The position numbers and the translations under genes are program-made. The notes under the pieces were generated by a model that worked only from the letters and a program-made list of their open reading frames with translations, ran no database searches and was not told where the DNA came from. From positions 434,001-498,000 of the forward strand of contig NZ_JAINVW010000003.1 in assembly GCF_019880545.1 (NCBI RefSeq): a stretch of 64,000 nt of DNA. Reading direction: 5' to 3'. This document shows, piece by piece, positions 25,304 to 33,269 of the stretch. The DNA comes from Flagellimonas meishanensis. GTDB taxonomy: Bacteria > Bacteroidota > Bacteroidia > Flavobacteriales > Flavobacteriaceae. Position 1 is the first letter of the stretch. Each line of letters starts with the position of its first letter.

Positions 25304-26416
25304 ATGATTGACCATTCACTTTTCAAGGAGCACTCGGTAACGGGCAGATATGTGACTTTGGAGCATTTGCAAAGAGTATGGATTCCGAAACTCGACAAGT
25401 CATCCTTGCTCGGCATGGGAGTTTCAGTGAATGGGACAATTATAAATGGAATTTCTTTGGGCAATGGAAATGAAAAAATCCTGATGTGGTCCCAAATGCA
25501 CGGAAATGAATCAACAACGACAAAGGCTGTATTGGACCTGGTCAATTATTTGCTTGCTCCGAGCCGGCTAAGGGATATTATTTTGGACCGATGTACGCTG
25601 CTCATCATTCCATTGCTAAACCCAGATGGCGCAGCACTCTATACCCGGGAGAACGCCAATGGAATTGACCTTAACCGAGATGCAAAGGACTTGACACAGC
25701 CAGAAAGTAGGGTTTTGAGAACGGCTTTTGATGATTTCCGGCCAAGTTTCTGTTTTAATCTGCACGATCAGCGGACAATCTTCAGTGCTGGAAAAACCAA
25801 CAGACCCGCCACGGTGTCCTTTTTATCCCCTGCAAGCGACCCGCAGAGGGAGGTAACTCCTGTAAGGGAAGCATCCATGCGGCTCATTGTTGCGATGAAC
25901 TCCCTGTTGCAATCCAAAATTCCGGAACAAGTAGGGCGGTACGATGACACCTTTAATGAAAACTGCGTGGGGGACACGTTTCAAATGTTGGGCGCCCCAA
26001 CAGTTTTGTTTGAAGCCGGCCATTCCCCTGAAGATTATGGTCGTGAAAAAACAAGGGAATATATTTTTTATGCGCTGTTGGAAGCCTTAAAAACCATTGC
26101 CATAAAAGCAGTTGAAGAATTTGATGTGAATGAATACTTCAATATCCCAGAAAATGAGAAGCTTTATTACGACGTGTTGGTAAAGAACGCGGGTGCCGTC
26201 AATCCAAATCTTGGGACTGGTGTAGATCTTGGCATCCAATTCAAGGAAGTCCTGCATGATGGAAAAATTCGCTTTGAACCCGAAGTAAAGGCCATTGAAC
26301 ATCTTGAAGGCCACTTTGGCCATAAACGGTACGATTGTGCACATGCTTCGGACATGAATGCTTTATCTGCGGTTCCTGAGGTGCTCAACTTGGTTCTTTC
26401 AGCGGGAAAAAGGTAA
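25304..26416 (+). CDS. M14-family zinc carboxypeptidase / succinylglutamate desuccinylase-like protein
   Basis: A 370-residue protein without a signal peptide, so probably cytosolic. The zinc ligands His66 and Glu69 (MHGNES) and His154 (NLHDQ), with the substrate-binding stretch NPDGA and ANGIDLNRD, define the M14 fold; a catalytic Glu probably lies in LFEAGH. Residues about 270-370 are an additional domain. The ATG at 25304 is chosen over an in-frame ATG at 25238, because the extension would run through the operators and promoter boxes. It likely cleaves a peptide or amide; the substrate is unknown. Confidence 0.85.
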   Translation: MIDHSLFKEHSVTGRYVTLEHLQRVWIPKLDKSSLLGMGVSVNGTIINGISLGNGNEKILMWSQMHGNESTTTKAVLDLVNYLLAPSRLRDIILDRCTLLIIPLLNPDGAALYTRENANGIDLNRDAKDLTQPESRVLRTAFDDFRPSFCFNLHDQRTIFSAGKTNRPATVSFLSPASDPQREVTPVREASMRLIVAMNSLLQSKIPEQVGRYDDTFNENCVGDTFQMLGAPTVLFEAGHSPEDYGREKTREYIFYALLEALKTIAIKAVEEFDVNEYFNIPENEKLYYDVLVKNAGAVNPNLGTGVDLGIQFKEVLHDGKIRFEPEVKAIEHLEGHFGHKRYDCAHASDMNALSAVPEVLNLVLSAGKR

Positions 26417-26481
26417 TGTTTTATTTCTTGCACTTTGTTCAAAAAAAGAGCATTTTTATTAAACTTATTTTCTTAATTCAC

Positions 26482-26489
26482 TAAATTTG
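26482..26489 (+). promoter_or_regulatory. -7 promoter box of the Lrp-type gene
   Basis: TAAATTTG matches TAnnTTTG exactly and lies 17 bases before the ATG. Confidence 0.5.
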
Positions 26490-26506
26490 ATGAAAATTGT
26501 GAAACC

Positions 26507-26986
26507 ATGAGCAAAGTAAAACTAGACGAAATAGACCATCAGATTCTGGATATGTTGATTGACAATACCAGGACGCCTTTTACCGATATAGCCAAAAAGT
26601 TGTTGATTTCTGCGGGGACGGTTCACGTGAGGGTCAAGAAAATGGAGGAATCTGGTATCATCAAAGGTTCTTCACTCACCTTGGATTACGTTAAACTTGG
26701 GTATTCCTTCATCGCCTATGTGGGTATTTTTCTGGAAAAGACACATCAGACCAAGTTTGTGTTGGAACGGCTCAATCAAATTCCATACGTTACCGTGGCC
26801 CACATTACCACAGGAAAATTCAATATTTTTTGCAAGATCAGGGCAAAGGACACCACGCATGCCAAAAACATCATTTTTAAGATTGATGATATAGACGGTA
26901 TCAGCCGCACGGAAACCATGATTTCCCTCGAAGAGAGCATCAATGATAAAAAACGGTTGATGCACACCATATTCAATGAGCTTTAA
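26507..26986 (+). CDS. Lrp/AsnC family transcriptional regulator
   Basis: A 159-residue feast/famine regulator. An N-terminal winged helix (residues 5-60, including DIAKKLLISAGTVHVRVKKM) is followed by an AsnC/RAM ligand-binding domain (about 70-150). Such proteins form octamers and respond to amino acids. It has its own promoter box. Neighbouring M14 peptidase and DinB genes are possible but unproven targets. Confidence 0.93.
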   Translation: MSKVKLDEIDHQILDMLIDNTRTPFTDIAKKLLISAGTVHVRVKKMEESGIIKGSSLTLDYVKLGYSFIAYVGIFLEKTHQTKFVLERLNQIPYVTVAHITTGKFNIFCKIRAKDTTHAKNIIFKIDDIDGISRTETMISLEESINDKKRLMHTIFNEL

Positions 26987-27006
26987 CGGGGTATTTTTGT
27001 AAAATC

Positions 27007-27525
27007 ATGAAACGTTCGGACTTACCTACTTCGGAATACAATCCGTTTTATCACAACTACATCCTTGCAATACAAGAGGATACTACCCTTAATGAAGAGC
27101 TTGTTTTGGGGAAGGATAGGTTTCTGAAATTAATCCAAGACATAACGGACGAAAAGTTGAGGTATGCCTATGCGCCCGGCAAGTGGACAATTGCGGAATT
27201 ATGCGTACATATAATGGATGCAGAGCGGGTGTTTCAATATAGAGCGTTGCGCTTTGCCAGAATGGACAAAACCCCACTGCCAGGGTTTGACCATGATAAT
27301 TATGTACCAGCCAGTGAAGCCAATAGCAGGAAAAAGCAGGAATTATTGGAGGAGTACAAAGCGGTTCGGGAATCCACGATCCAGCTCTTCAAATCATTCA
27401 CGGATGATATGCTGAAGCGGGTAGGAGTGGCCAGTGGATCACAGATGAGTGTCCGCGCCTTGGGATTCATCATCAGTGGACATCAGGCTCACCATTTGAA
27501 AATAATCAGCGAGCGTTATTTATAA
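27007..27525 (+). CDS. DinB family protein
   Basis: A 172-residue four-helix-bundle protein of the DinB/YfiT superfamily. The three metal-binding histidines are in ELCVHIMDAE and GHQAHHLKII. Members are often thiol-dependent transferases (bacillithiol or similar) or of unknown function. It begins 20 bases after the Lrp-type gene on the same strand and nearly meets the convergent gene at 27533. A second DinB gene lies in the his operon at 52313; the two share only the fold. Confidence 0.88.
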   Translation: MKRSDLPTSEYNPFYHNYILAIQEDTTLNEELVLGKDRFLKLIQDITDEKLRYAYAPGKWTIAELCVHIMDAERVFQYRALRFARMDKTPLPGFDHDNYVPASEANSRKKQELLEEYKAVRESTIQLFKSFTDDMLKRVGVASGSQMSVRALGFIISGHQAHHLKIISERYL

Positions 27526-27532
27526 CCTTTTA

Positions 27533-27871
27533 TCAAAAAATGCCATCATCGTCCAGATCCGGGCTGATCTCAAAATCATTGGAATCCAGACCGGGTTCGT
27601 CAATACTTGCCGCCAATTCCTTGGATTGATTCTGGGAAAGCTCCTTCTCTATTGCTTCCTCAAAATTGGCTATGAAATTGGATAAGCTCTTGCTTATTTT
27701 TACCAAATAGATGGTGTCGGCAGTTTTCACCTCCACAGCTTCGATGATTTCCCCATTTGGTTTTCTCAAAACGATGATGTCCTCATCCCCATAACCATAG
27801 GGGTAGGAATCGATCAAAGCCGCTGCGGTCTCATGGTCCAACTTCTTGTAGTCGATTATTATACGTTTCAT
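27533..27871 (-). CDS. Conserved protein of unknown function
   Basis: A 112-residue soluble protein. The N-terminal half is compact and beta-rich (MKRIIIDYKKL, YPYGYGDEDIIVLRKPNGEI), the middle is helical, and the C-terminus is a disordered acidic tail (DSNDFEISPDLDDDGIF). I recall similar short flavobacterial proteins without assigned function. It is convergent with the DinB gene, seven bases apart, and upstream of nothing obvious. Confidence 0.65.
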   Translation of the reverse strand: MKRIIIDYKKLDHETAAALIDSYPYGYGDEDIIVLRKPNGEIIEAVEVKTADTIYLVKISKSLSNFIANFEEAIEKELSQNQSKELAASIDEPGLDSNDFEISPDLDDDGIF

Positions 27872-27968
27872 AAGGGTTGGTTTTTAGGTTACCAATCCTA
27901 AGCTATAAAATTTTGGCACAGCCCATTTCAAAGAGTTGTAAACCAGGAAGTTTTAGTATGTGTACCGT

Positions 27969-29024
27969 TTATTCTTTGTAGTATGCAAAGGCTTTTAACA
28001 GCAAATCATCGGGAACTTTAACATCGGTAACCGCCTCACCAATGGCCTGGAGGAGCACAAAATTTATATTGCCATGGGTATTTTTTTTGTCGTAGCGTAA
28101 CAACCTCAAAATGGAATCGATGTCATCCACATCAAACGCGACCCGTTCAAAATGCTGTAAGAAAGTGTTCTTAACTTCTTCAAGGGAAAGTTTTGAAAGA
28201 CCCCTCAACTCATGGGACAGGTAGGCCTCCAAAATCATCCCAATTGCAATGGCCTCACCATGTAGTAATGTTTTTCGCTGGGGACTCTCCAAGCAGTACG
28301 ATTCTATGGCATGCCCCAAGGTGTGCCCAAAATTCAAAATTTTGCGCAGTCCTTTTTCGGTGGGATCTTCCAGTACCACTTCATTTTTTATGGCTATGGA
28401 TTTTTGAATGCAGGCAGCATCACCATAATCCACTGTCTCCCGCAATGATTTCCAATAGGATGCATCCCGTATCAGCCCATGTTTAAGCATCTCGGCATAT
28501 CCACTGGTCAGTTGTCTTTGTTCAAGGGTTTTAAGGAATTCGGGGAATATCAGCACCATTATTGGCTGATTGATGACACCTATTTGGTTCTTAAGGGAAC
28601 CCAGGTCCACTCCAGTCTTGCCACCAATGGAAGCATCGACCATGGAAAGCAGGGTGGTGGGAATGTTTATGAAATCTATGCCCCGTTGATAGGTGGAGGC
28701 CACAAATCCGCCAAGATCCGTTAACACGCCACCGCCTAAATTGATCAAAAGGCTTTTTCGGTCCGCATCGCCTTTGGACATGGCTTCCCACACCTTCACA
28801 CAGGTGGAGATGTTTTTGTTCACTTCACCGGAATGGATTTCAAGGAGTTGGTCAATGGGAATGCCCATCTTTTGGTCAAAAATGGGCAGACAGTGTTTTT
28901 TGGTATTTTCATCAACCAACATAAAGATTTTGGAATAGCCGCTTTTGGCAACATGTTGCTGTAAGGCAGCCAGGGCCAGCTCCTCCAAATGTACCTCGTA
29001 TGAATGGGACGCAATGGATTCCAT
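27969..29024 (-). CDS. aroB: 3-dehydroquinate synthase AroB
   Basis: A 351-residue NAD- and zinc-dependent enzyme of the shikimate pathway that cyclises DAHP to 3-dehydroquinate. The family core GGGVLTDLGGF, the IPTTLLSMVDASIGGKTGVD region and the zinc-ligand segment with NFGHTLGHA are all present. It is divergent from the proline dehydrogenase gene at 29115 and appears to be a single-gene unit. Confidence 0.97.
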   Translation of the reverse strand: MESIASHSYEVHLEELALAALQQHVAKSGYSKIFMLVDENTKKHCLPIFDQKMGIPIDQLLEIHSGEVNKNISTCVKVWEAMSKGDADRKSLLINLGGGVLTDLGGFVASTYQRGIDFINIPTTLLSMVDASIGGKTGVDLGSLKNQIGVINQPIMVLIFPEFLKTLEQRQLTSGYAEMLKHGLIRDASYWKSLRETVDYGDAACIQKSIAIKNEVVLEDPTEKGLRKILNFGHTLGHAIESYCLESPQRKTLLHGEAIAIGMILEAYLSHELRGLSKLSLEEVKNTFLQHFERVAFDVDDIDSILRLLRYDKKNTHGNINFVLLQAIGEAVTDVKVPDDLLLKAFAYYKE

Positions 29025-29084
29025 AGTACTTTTTACCCCGCTAAATAAAGATTATTTTATAGATTTTTTTTCGATTTACCGACT

Positions 29085-29092
29085 TATATTTG
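29085..29092 (+). promoter_or_regulatory. -7 promoter box of the proline dehydrogenase gene
   Basis: TATATTTG matches TAnnTTTG exactly, 22 bases before the ATG at 29115. Confidence 0.55.
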
Positions 29093-29114
29093 ATTCGTTA
29101 AAAGATTCATAATA

Positions 29115-30284
29115 ATGGCTCCAAATTTTGAGAATACTGCAATAGCGTTTCAATTGAAAACTGACTCTGAACTGGAACGTGCCTACTTTCTTTTCAAACT
29201 TATTGCCAATGAGCCCTTGGTAAAAATAGGGACCGCAGTGACCAATTTTGCCATTAAGACGCACCTGCCCATCGAGGGATTAATCCGTGCCACAGTGTTC
29301 GACCATTTTTGTGGCGGGGTCAGTGAGGAGGACTGTTTGCCGATAATTGACAGAATGTACGAAAAAGGAGTTCACTCCATTCTCGATTATTCTGTGGAAG
29401 GCAAGGAAGTGGACAATCAGTTTGACAACGCCCTGGCAAAGACGCTGGAAATCTTGGATTTTGTAAAGGAAAAAGATGCCATTCCCTTTGCGGTTTTTAA
29501 ACCAACTGGGTTTGGTCGCTTTCAACTTTATCAGAAGGTTAGTGAGGGGATTGCGTTAAACCCTGAGGAAACCGCAGCATGGGGAAGGATTGTCAACAGG
29601 TATGAACAAGTTTGCAAAAAGGCATATGACCTTGATGTTTCACTATTGATCGATGCGGAAGAAAGTTGGATGCAAAAGGCGGCCGATGATCTGGCACTCC
29701 AGATGATGCGCAAGTACAATAAGAAAAAAGCGGTAGTTTTCAACACCTTGCAAATGTACCGCTGGGACCGTATGGACTATCTTAGGGAGTTGCATAAAAC
29801 TGCCGAGCAAGAAGATTTCAAAATTGGGGTAAAAGTTGTGCGTGGGGCCTATTTGGAAAAGGAAAACGAACGCGCCAAAGAACATGGTTATGCAACGCCG
29901 ATTTGCGCTTCGAAAAAAGCCACTGACGATAATTTCAATGCTGCCATCGACTATATCATGGACCATTTGGACCAAATTTCCATTTACGCGGGCACGCACA
30001 ACGAGGAAAGCTGCCACCGGTTGATAGCACAGATGGAAGCCAAAAAGCTGAAGCTTTCCAACCCCAACATATGGTTCGGACAGCTCTATGGCATGAGCGA
30101 CCATATAACATTCAATCTGGCAGAATCGGGTTATAATGTGTCCAAATATTTGCCTTATGGACCGGTTCGGGATGTAATGCCGTATCTTATCAGAAGGGCA
30201 GAGGAGAATACTTCGGTGGCAGGACAGACGTCAAGGGAGCTTGCCTTGCTCCAAAAGGAAAAAAAGCGTAGGGAACTGCACTAG
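29115..30284 (+). CDS. Proline dehydrogenase
   Basis: A 389-residue FAD-dependent TIM-barrel enzyme that oxidises proline to pyrroline-5-carboxylate and passes electrons to quinone. Family stretches include LLIDAEESWMQ, VKVVRGAYLEKE and the C-terminal YLPYGPVRDVMPYLIRRAEEN substrate-binding helix (R-R pair). The monofunctional form is usual in Flavobacteriia. Its stop codon TAG overlaps the stop codon of the convergent gene within the four bases CTAG. Confidence 0.95.
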   Translation: MAPNFENTAIAFQLKTDSELERAYFLFKLIANEPLVKIGTAVTNFAIKTHLPIEGLIRATVFDHFCGGVSEEDCLPIIDRMYEKGVHSILDYSVEGKEVDNQFDNALAKTLEILDFVKEKDAIPFAVFKPTGFGRFQLYQKVSEGIALNPEETAAWGRIVNRYEQVCKKAYDLDVSLLIDAEESWMQKAADDLALQMMRKYNKKKAVVFNTLQMYRWDRMDYLRELHKTAEQEDFKIGVKVVRGAYLEKENERAKEHGYATPICASKKATDDNFNAAIDYIMDHLDQISIYAGTHNEESCHRLIAQMEAKKLKLSNPNIWFGQLYGMSDHITFNLAESGYNVSKYLPYGPVRDVMPYLIRRAEENTSVAGQTSRELALLQKEKKRRELH

Positions 30285-30655
30285 TTTTTGATGTGCACGC
30301 TTTGTACAATAACCTTGTCAAGGCAATTTTGGGCAACCAATTCCATATGCCCTCCCTCTGAATTTTGGTTGATGAAATAGGTTTTGCAGGGTTCGGATTT
30401 GGTATCACTCTTTCCAAAATCGATGTTGCCTTCCCGCAGGAAAGATTGTATCAAAAGGGTGTCATGATAGGTAAGCGGCAAATCATCACCAAAATGCAAC
30501 GGCTTGGAACGCATGTCTTTCAATACTCGGCAGTTGGGGAAATAACAAAACTCGATACCATTTTCCCCGGATTTCTTCTTCAAAAAGAAAACCAGAAATA
30601 CAATGCCAATGGAGAGCCCCACCAGATACCAGCCCAAACGCCTTAAAAATGCCAT
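30281..30655 (-). CDS. DUF4258-like membrane-anchored protein
   Basis: A 124-residue protein with one N-terminal membrane segment (about residues 6-25) and a small extracytoplasmic or cytoplasmic domain containing EFCYFPNCRVLKDMRSKP and NIDFGKSDTKSEPCKTY. It resembles DUF4258-type flavobacterial proteins I recall next to proline dehydrogenase; no function is known. Three Cys residues are present. It lies six bases after the alanine dehydrogenase stop, likely the same transcript. Confidence 0.65.
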   Translation of the reverse strand: MAFLRRLGWYLVGLSIGIVFLVFFLKKKSGENGIEFCYFPNCRVLKDMRSKPLHFGDDLPLTYHDTLLIQSFLREGNIDFGKSDTKSEPCKTYFINQNSEGGHMELVAQNCLDKVIVQSVHIKN

Positions 30656-30660
30656 AAATC

Positions 30661-31860
30661 CTAAAAAATAAGAAAGTTAATGTCGCTGTAGTTGAGACTG
30701 AACCATTCCCCAACCGACTTGTTCGTCAAAATGCCGTGGTACATATAGAGACCGTTCCGCAACCCTTTATCAAACCGAAGTGAATGTTCCAGCCCCCCAT
30801 CTTCCCCAATTTTGAGCAAATAAGGGGTAAAAATGTTGCTAATGGAAATGGATGAGGTCCTTGGATAGCGTGATGGGATATTGGGAACGCCGTAGTGGAT
30901 CACCCCAAACTTTTCTATGATCGGTTTGTTGTGACTGGTCACCTCCGAGGTCTCAAAACAACCGCCAGTATCTATGCTAACATCAATGATCACAGCCCCT
31001 TTTTTCATGCTCTCCACCATGGTACTCGAAACCACTATGGGAGAACGATCCTTACCCCGGGCAGCCCCAATGGCCACATCGCACCGCTTTAGCGATTTTA
31101 AAAGATTTTTTGGCTGGATGGTAGAGGTATATATGGTCCTGTTCAATCTTGTCTGAAGATCTCGGAGTTTGGTAATGGAATTGTCAAAAACCTTGATGTT
31201 TGCCCCAAGGCCCAATGCGGAACGGGCTGCAAACTCACCAACGGTTCCTGCACCGATGATTACCACTTCCACAGGTGGTACACCGCTGATATTGCCGAAC
31301 ATCAACCCGTTGCCCTTACTTGTCGTGGCCATCAGTTCGGAAGCAATCAGAATGGATGATATCCCGGCTATCTCGCTCAGCGATCGCACCGCTGGATAAT
31401 TGCCGTCCTCATCACGAATGTACTCGAAGGCAATGGCCGTTAACCTTTTTTTGGCCATTACCTCAAAAAAATTCTTGTTTTGGGTTTTGATCTGTAGGGC
31501 AGAAATGATTATGGTCTGGGGATTGATCAAATCAATTTCTGAAAGGGTAGGGGGCTCCACTTTCAATATCAGGGGGCAAGAGAATACTTTTTTGGTGTCG
31601 CGGGTTATCTCCGCACCGGCCTTGGTATATTCCAAATCCGAAAAATTGGCACCCTCCCCGGCCCCGGATTCTATCAACACCCTATGGCCATGGGCCGTAA
31701 TGGCATTTACGGCATCGGGAGTTAGGCAAATCCTTTTCTCTTGATATTGTTGTTCTTTTGGGATGCCTATAAAAAGTTCTCCCTTTTGTTTGAGAATTTC
31801 CAGGGTTTCTTCTTGGGGTAAAAGCTGCTGTTTGCTGAAGGGGGAAGCTGGTTGGTTCAT
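30661..31860 (-). CDS. ald: Alanine dehydrogenase
   Basis: A 399-residue NAD-dependent enzyme interconverting alanine and pyruvate plus ammonia. The N-terminal IPKEQQYQEKRICLTPDAV motif, and the Rossmann site VVIIGAGTVGEFAAR followed by AVIIDVSID, identify the alanine dehydrogenase/PNT family; the absence of a membrane domain rules out transhydrogenase. The ATG at 31860 gives the expected N-terminus; the ORF's earlier start overlaps upstream sequence without family similarity. Confidence 0.93.
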   Translation of the reverse strand: MNQPASPFSKQQLLPQEETLEILKQKGELFIGIPKEQQYQEKRICLTPDAVNAITAHGHRVLIESGAGEGANFSDLEYTKAGAEITRDTKKVFSCPLILKVEPPTLSEIDLINPQTIIISALQIKTQNKNFFEVMAKKRLTAIAFEYIRDEDGNYPAVRSLSEIAGISSILIASELMATTSKGNGLMFGNISGVPPVEVVIIGAGTVGEFAARSALGLGANIKVFDNSITKLRDLQTRLNRTIYTSTIQPKNLLKSLKRCDVAIGAARGKDRSPIVVSSTMVESMKKGAVIIDVSIDTGGCFETSEVTSHNKPIIEKFGVIHYGVPNIPSRYPRTSSISISNIFTPYLLKIGEDGGLEHSLRFDKGLRNGLYMYHGILTNKSVGEWFSLNYSDINFLIF

Positions 31861-31902
31861 ACAATGCAAATCATGGTATCCCAATAGGGATTAAAGACAA
31901 AT

Positions 31903-32445
31903 TTACATTTTTTTTGAAAGGGTCTTTTGACGCTGCTCCAGTTTCTCCCTTTCTTTGCGCAATTCCTCCTTTTCCTTGAGTATTTGGAGTTCGGCATCCA
32001 TGGCATCCAGGTCTATGCCGTGTACATGTTTGTCCACCAGTTTCAATCGAATAAAGTAAACCACAGGAACTACAACCATGGTTACGGCGATAACATACAT
32101 TATTTCGTTTTCATCCACGATGTTGGAATCGAAGGTGAGAACAGCGAACAGTTGAAAGCTGTACATGGAAATGGGAATCAAGATCACATAGTACCACCAG
32201 TTCTTACAGGTAATGAACCATACCACCAAAAGCAAAAGCGGGACAATCTTATTGAAATAGTAATAGAACGCCTCGCCAACATCGTTAAAACCGTTGTTGG
32301 TGAACTCTATCCACAAAAATGTCCAGGAATCTACACCTTCAGAAATGTACTTGTACCAATAAAAAAGAATGGGGGTTATGGCAATCAAAAATGCAAATAA
32401 CCCTTCCAGAATTAGTTTTTTCCGAATCTTCCGTTTATCGCTCAT
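31903..32445 (-). CDS. Membrane protein with C-terminal coiled coil, unknown function
   Basis: A 180-residue protein with four hydrophobic segments (about residues 14-32, 65-84, 86-106 and 113-133) and a charged C-terminal helix from about 145 to 178 (LKEKEELRKEREKLEQR) that should form a cytosolic coiled coil. I do not recognise a family. ATG 32445 is preferred; a GTG at 32448 precedes it. It lies 43 bases upstream of alanine dehydrogenase on the same strand. Confidence 0.6.
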   Translation of the reverse strand: MSDKRKIRKKLILEGLFAFLIAITPILFYWYKYISEGVDSWTFLWIEFTNNGFNDVGEAFYYYFNKIVPLLLLVVWFITCKNWWYYVILIPISMYSFQLFAVLTFDSNIVDENEIMYVIAVTMVVVPVVYFIRLKLVDKHVHGIDLDAMDAELQILKEKEELRKEREKLEQRQKTLSKKM

Positions 32446-32480
32446 CACTCATGATAACATAAAAATCATGAATTTATTGC

Positions 32481-32516
32481 AAAAAAAAATGACCCTGCGT
32501 TGTTTACAGGGTCATT
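32481..32516 (-). terminator. Strong terminator of the 44-aa peptide gene
   Basis: On the minus strand AATGACCCTG, a 9-base loop, CAGGGTCATT form a perfect 10-bp stem followed by an unbroken T-run of about nine. It is the strongest intrinsic terminator in the window. Confidence 0.85.
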
Positions 32517-32537
32517 TAAAAGGTTAAGATTAAAAAA

Positions 32538-32672
32538 TTATAGCTTTCTAATCTTCTTTTTCTCAATACTAACTGTTTGATCATCCTCAAAATCAACTGC
32601 GGTAGTAGATACTGCAGTCATAGCCAAGAAAGCAACAGCCAATAATCCAAAAAATAGTCTTTTAGTGTTCAT
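32538..32672 (-). CDS. Small secreted peptide (44 aa)
   Basis: ATG at 32672 to TAA at 32538 encodes 44 residues: a signal peptide of about 25 residues (MNTKRLFFGLLAVAFLAMTA) followed by a short mature part with an acidic patch (DFEDDQ) and a basic end (EKKKIRKL). It has its own exact -7 box and the strongest terminator of the window, so it is probably transcribed strongly as a single-gene unit. I recall similar tiny proteins in related genomes; no function is known. Confidence 0.7.
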   Translation of the reverse strand: MNTKRLFFGLLAVAFLAMTAVSTTAVDFEDDQTVSIEKKKIRKL

Positions 32673-32714
32673 CGTAAAAGAGTTTTTGGTTAATAAATGA
32701 ATTCATTTCAAGAA

Positions 32715-32722
32715 CAAATGTA
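32715..32722 (-). promoter_or_regulatory. -7 promoter box of the 44-aa peptide gene
   Basis: CAAATGTA on the plus strand is TACATTTG on the minus strand, an exact TAnnTTTG, 42 bases before the ATG. CAA at 32741-32743 may be part of the -33 element at 18 bases' spacing. Confidence 0.55.
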
Positions 32723-32846
32723 GGAAAAATTCCCGACCTACAATGTTCTTTGTCGATAAAATTTGCGTTTTGACTAAAAAAAGCGCCCTTTCATCGACAT
32801 TTGGACCGTTCATCGAAATTCCTTAAAAAGATATGTGGAATATGCT

Positions 32847-33263
32847 TCAATCAACATTAAACTCGACTGAGCGGGTGTTTTCATCGATAAAGTGAATATG
32901 TATGTCCAGGACATCTTCCGGAAGGAGCGAAGGAATCTTTTCTGGCCATTCCACAAAAATCCAGGCGTGTGTGTTCAGGTAATCGTCCCAGCCCATGTCC
33001 AGGGCCTCGGATTCATCATTAATCCTATAAAAGTCAAAATGAAAGGCCAACAGATTCCCATGGGCATCATGATATTCATTTACCAAACCAAATGTTGGGC
33101 TATTGCCCATATCCTGAGCGCCAAGATTTTTTAGAAGGGCTTTGATCAGGGTAGTTTTTCCAGCTCCCATTTCACCGTGGAAGCACAGAACTTTATACCG
33201 GGCATGCGCTACGATGGCCTTGGCCACCCCGTCAATCCCAGATAGGTTGAACTGTTTTTTCAC
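32847..33263 (-). CDS. tsaE: tRNA threonylcarbamoyladenosine biosynthesis ATPase TsaE
   Basis: A 138-residue P-loop ATPase that works with TsaB, TsaC and TsaD to make t6A at tRNA position 37. Walker A GEMGAGKTT is at residues 30-38, followed by SPTF and a DFYR stretch typical of the family. The start codon is GTG at 33263, six bases after the porX stop; no ATG fits the conserved N-terminus. Length is normal. Confidence 0.93.
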   Translation of the reverse strand: MKKQFNLSGIDGVAKAIVAHARYKVLCFHGEMGAGKTTLIKALLKNLGAQDMGNSPTFGLVNEYHDAHGNLLAFHFDFYRINDESEALDMGWDDYLNTHAWIFVEWPEKIPSLLPEDVLDIHIHFIDENTRSVEFNVD

Positions 33264-33269
33264 TTGTTG

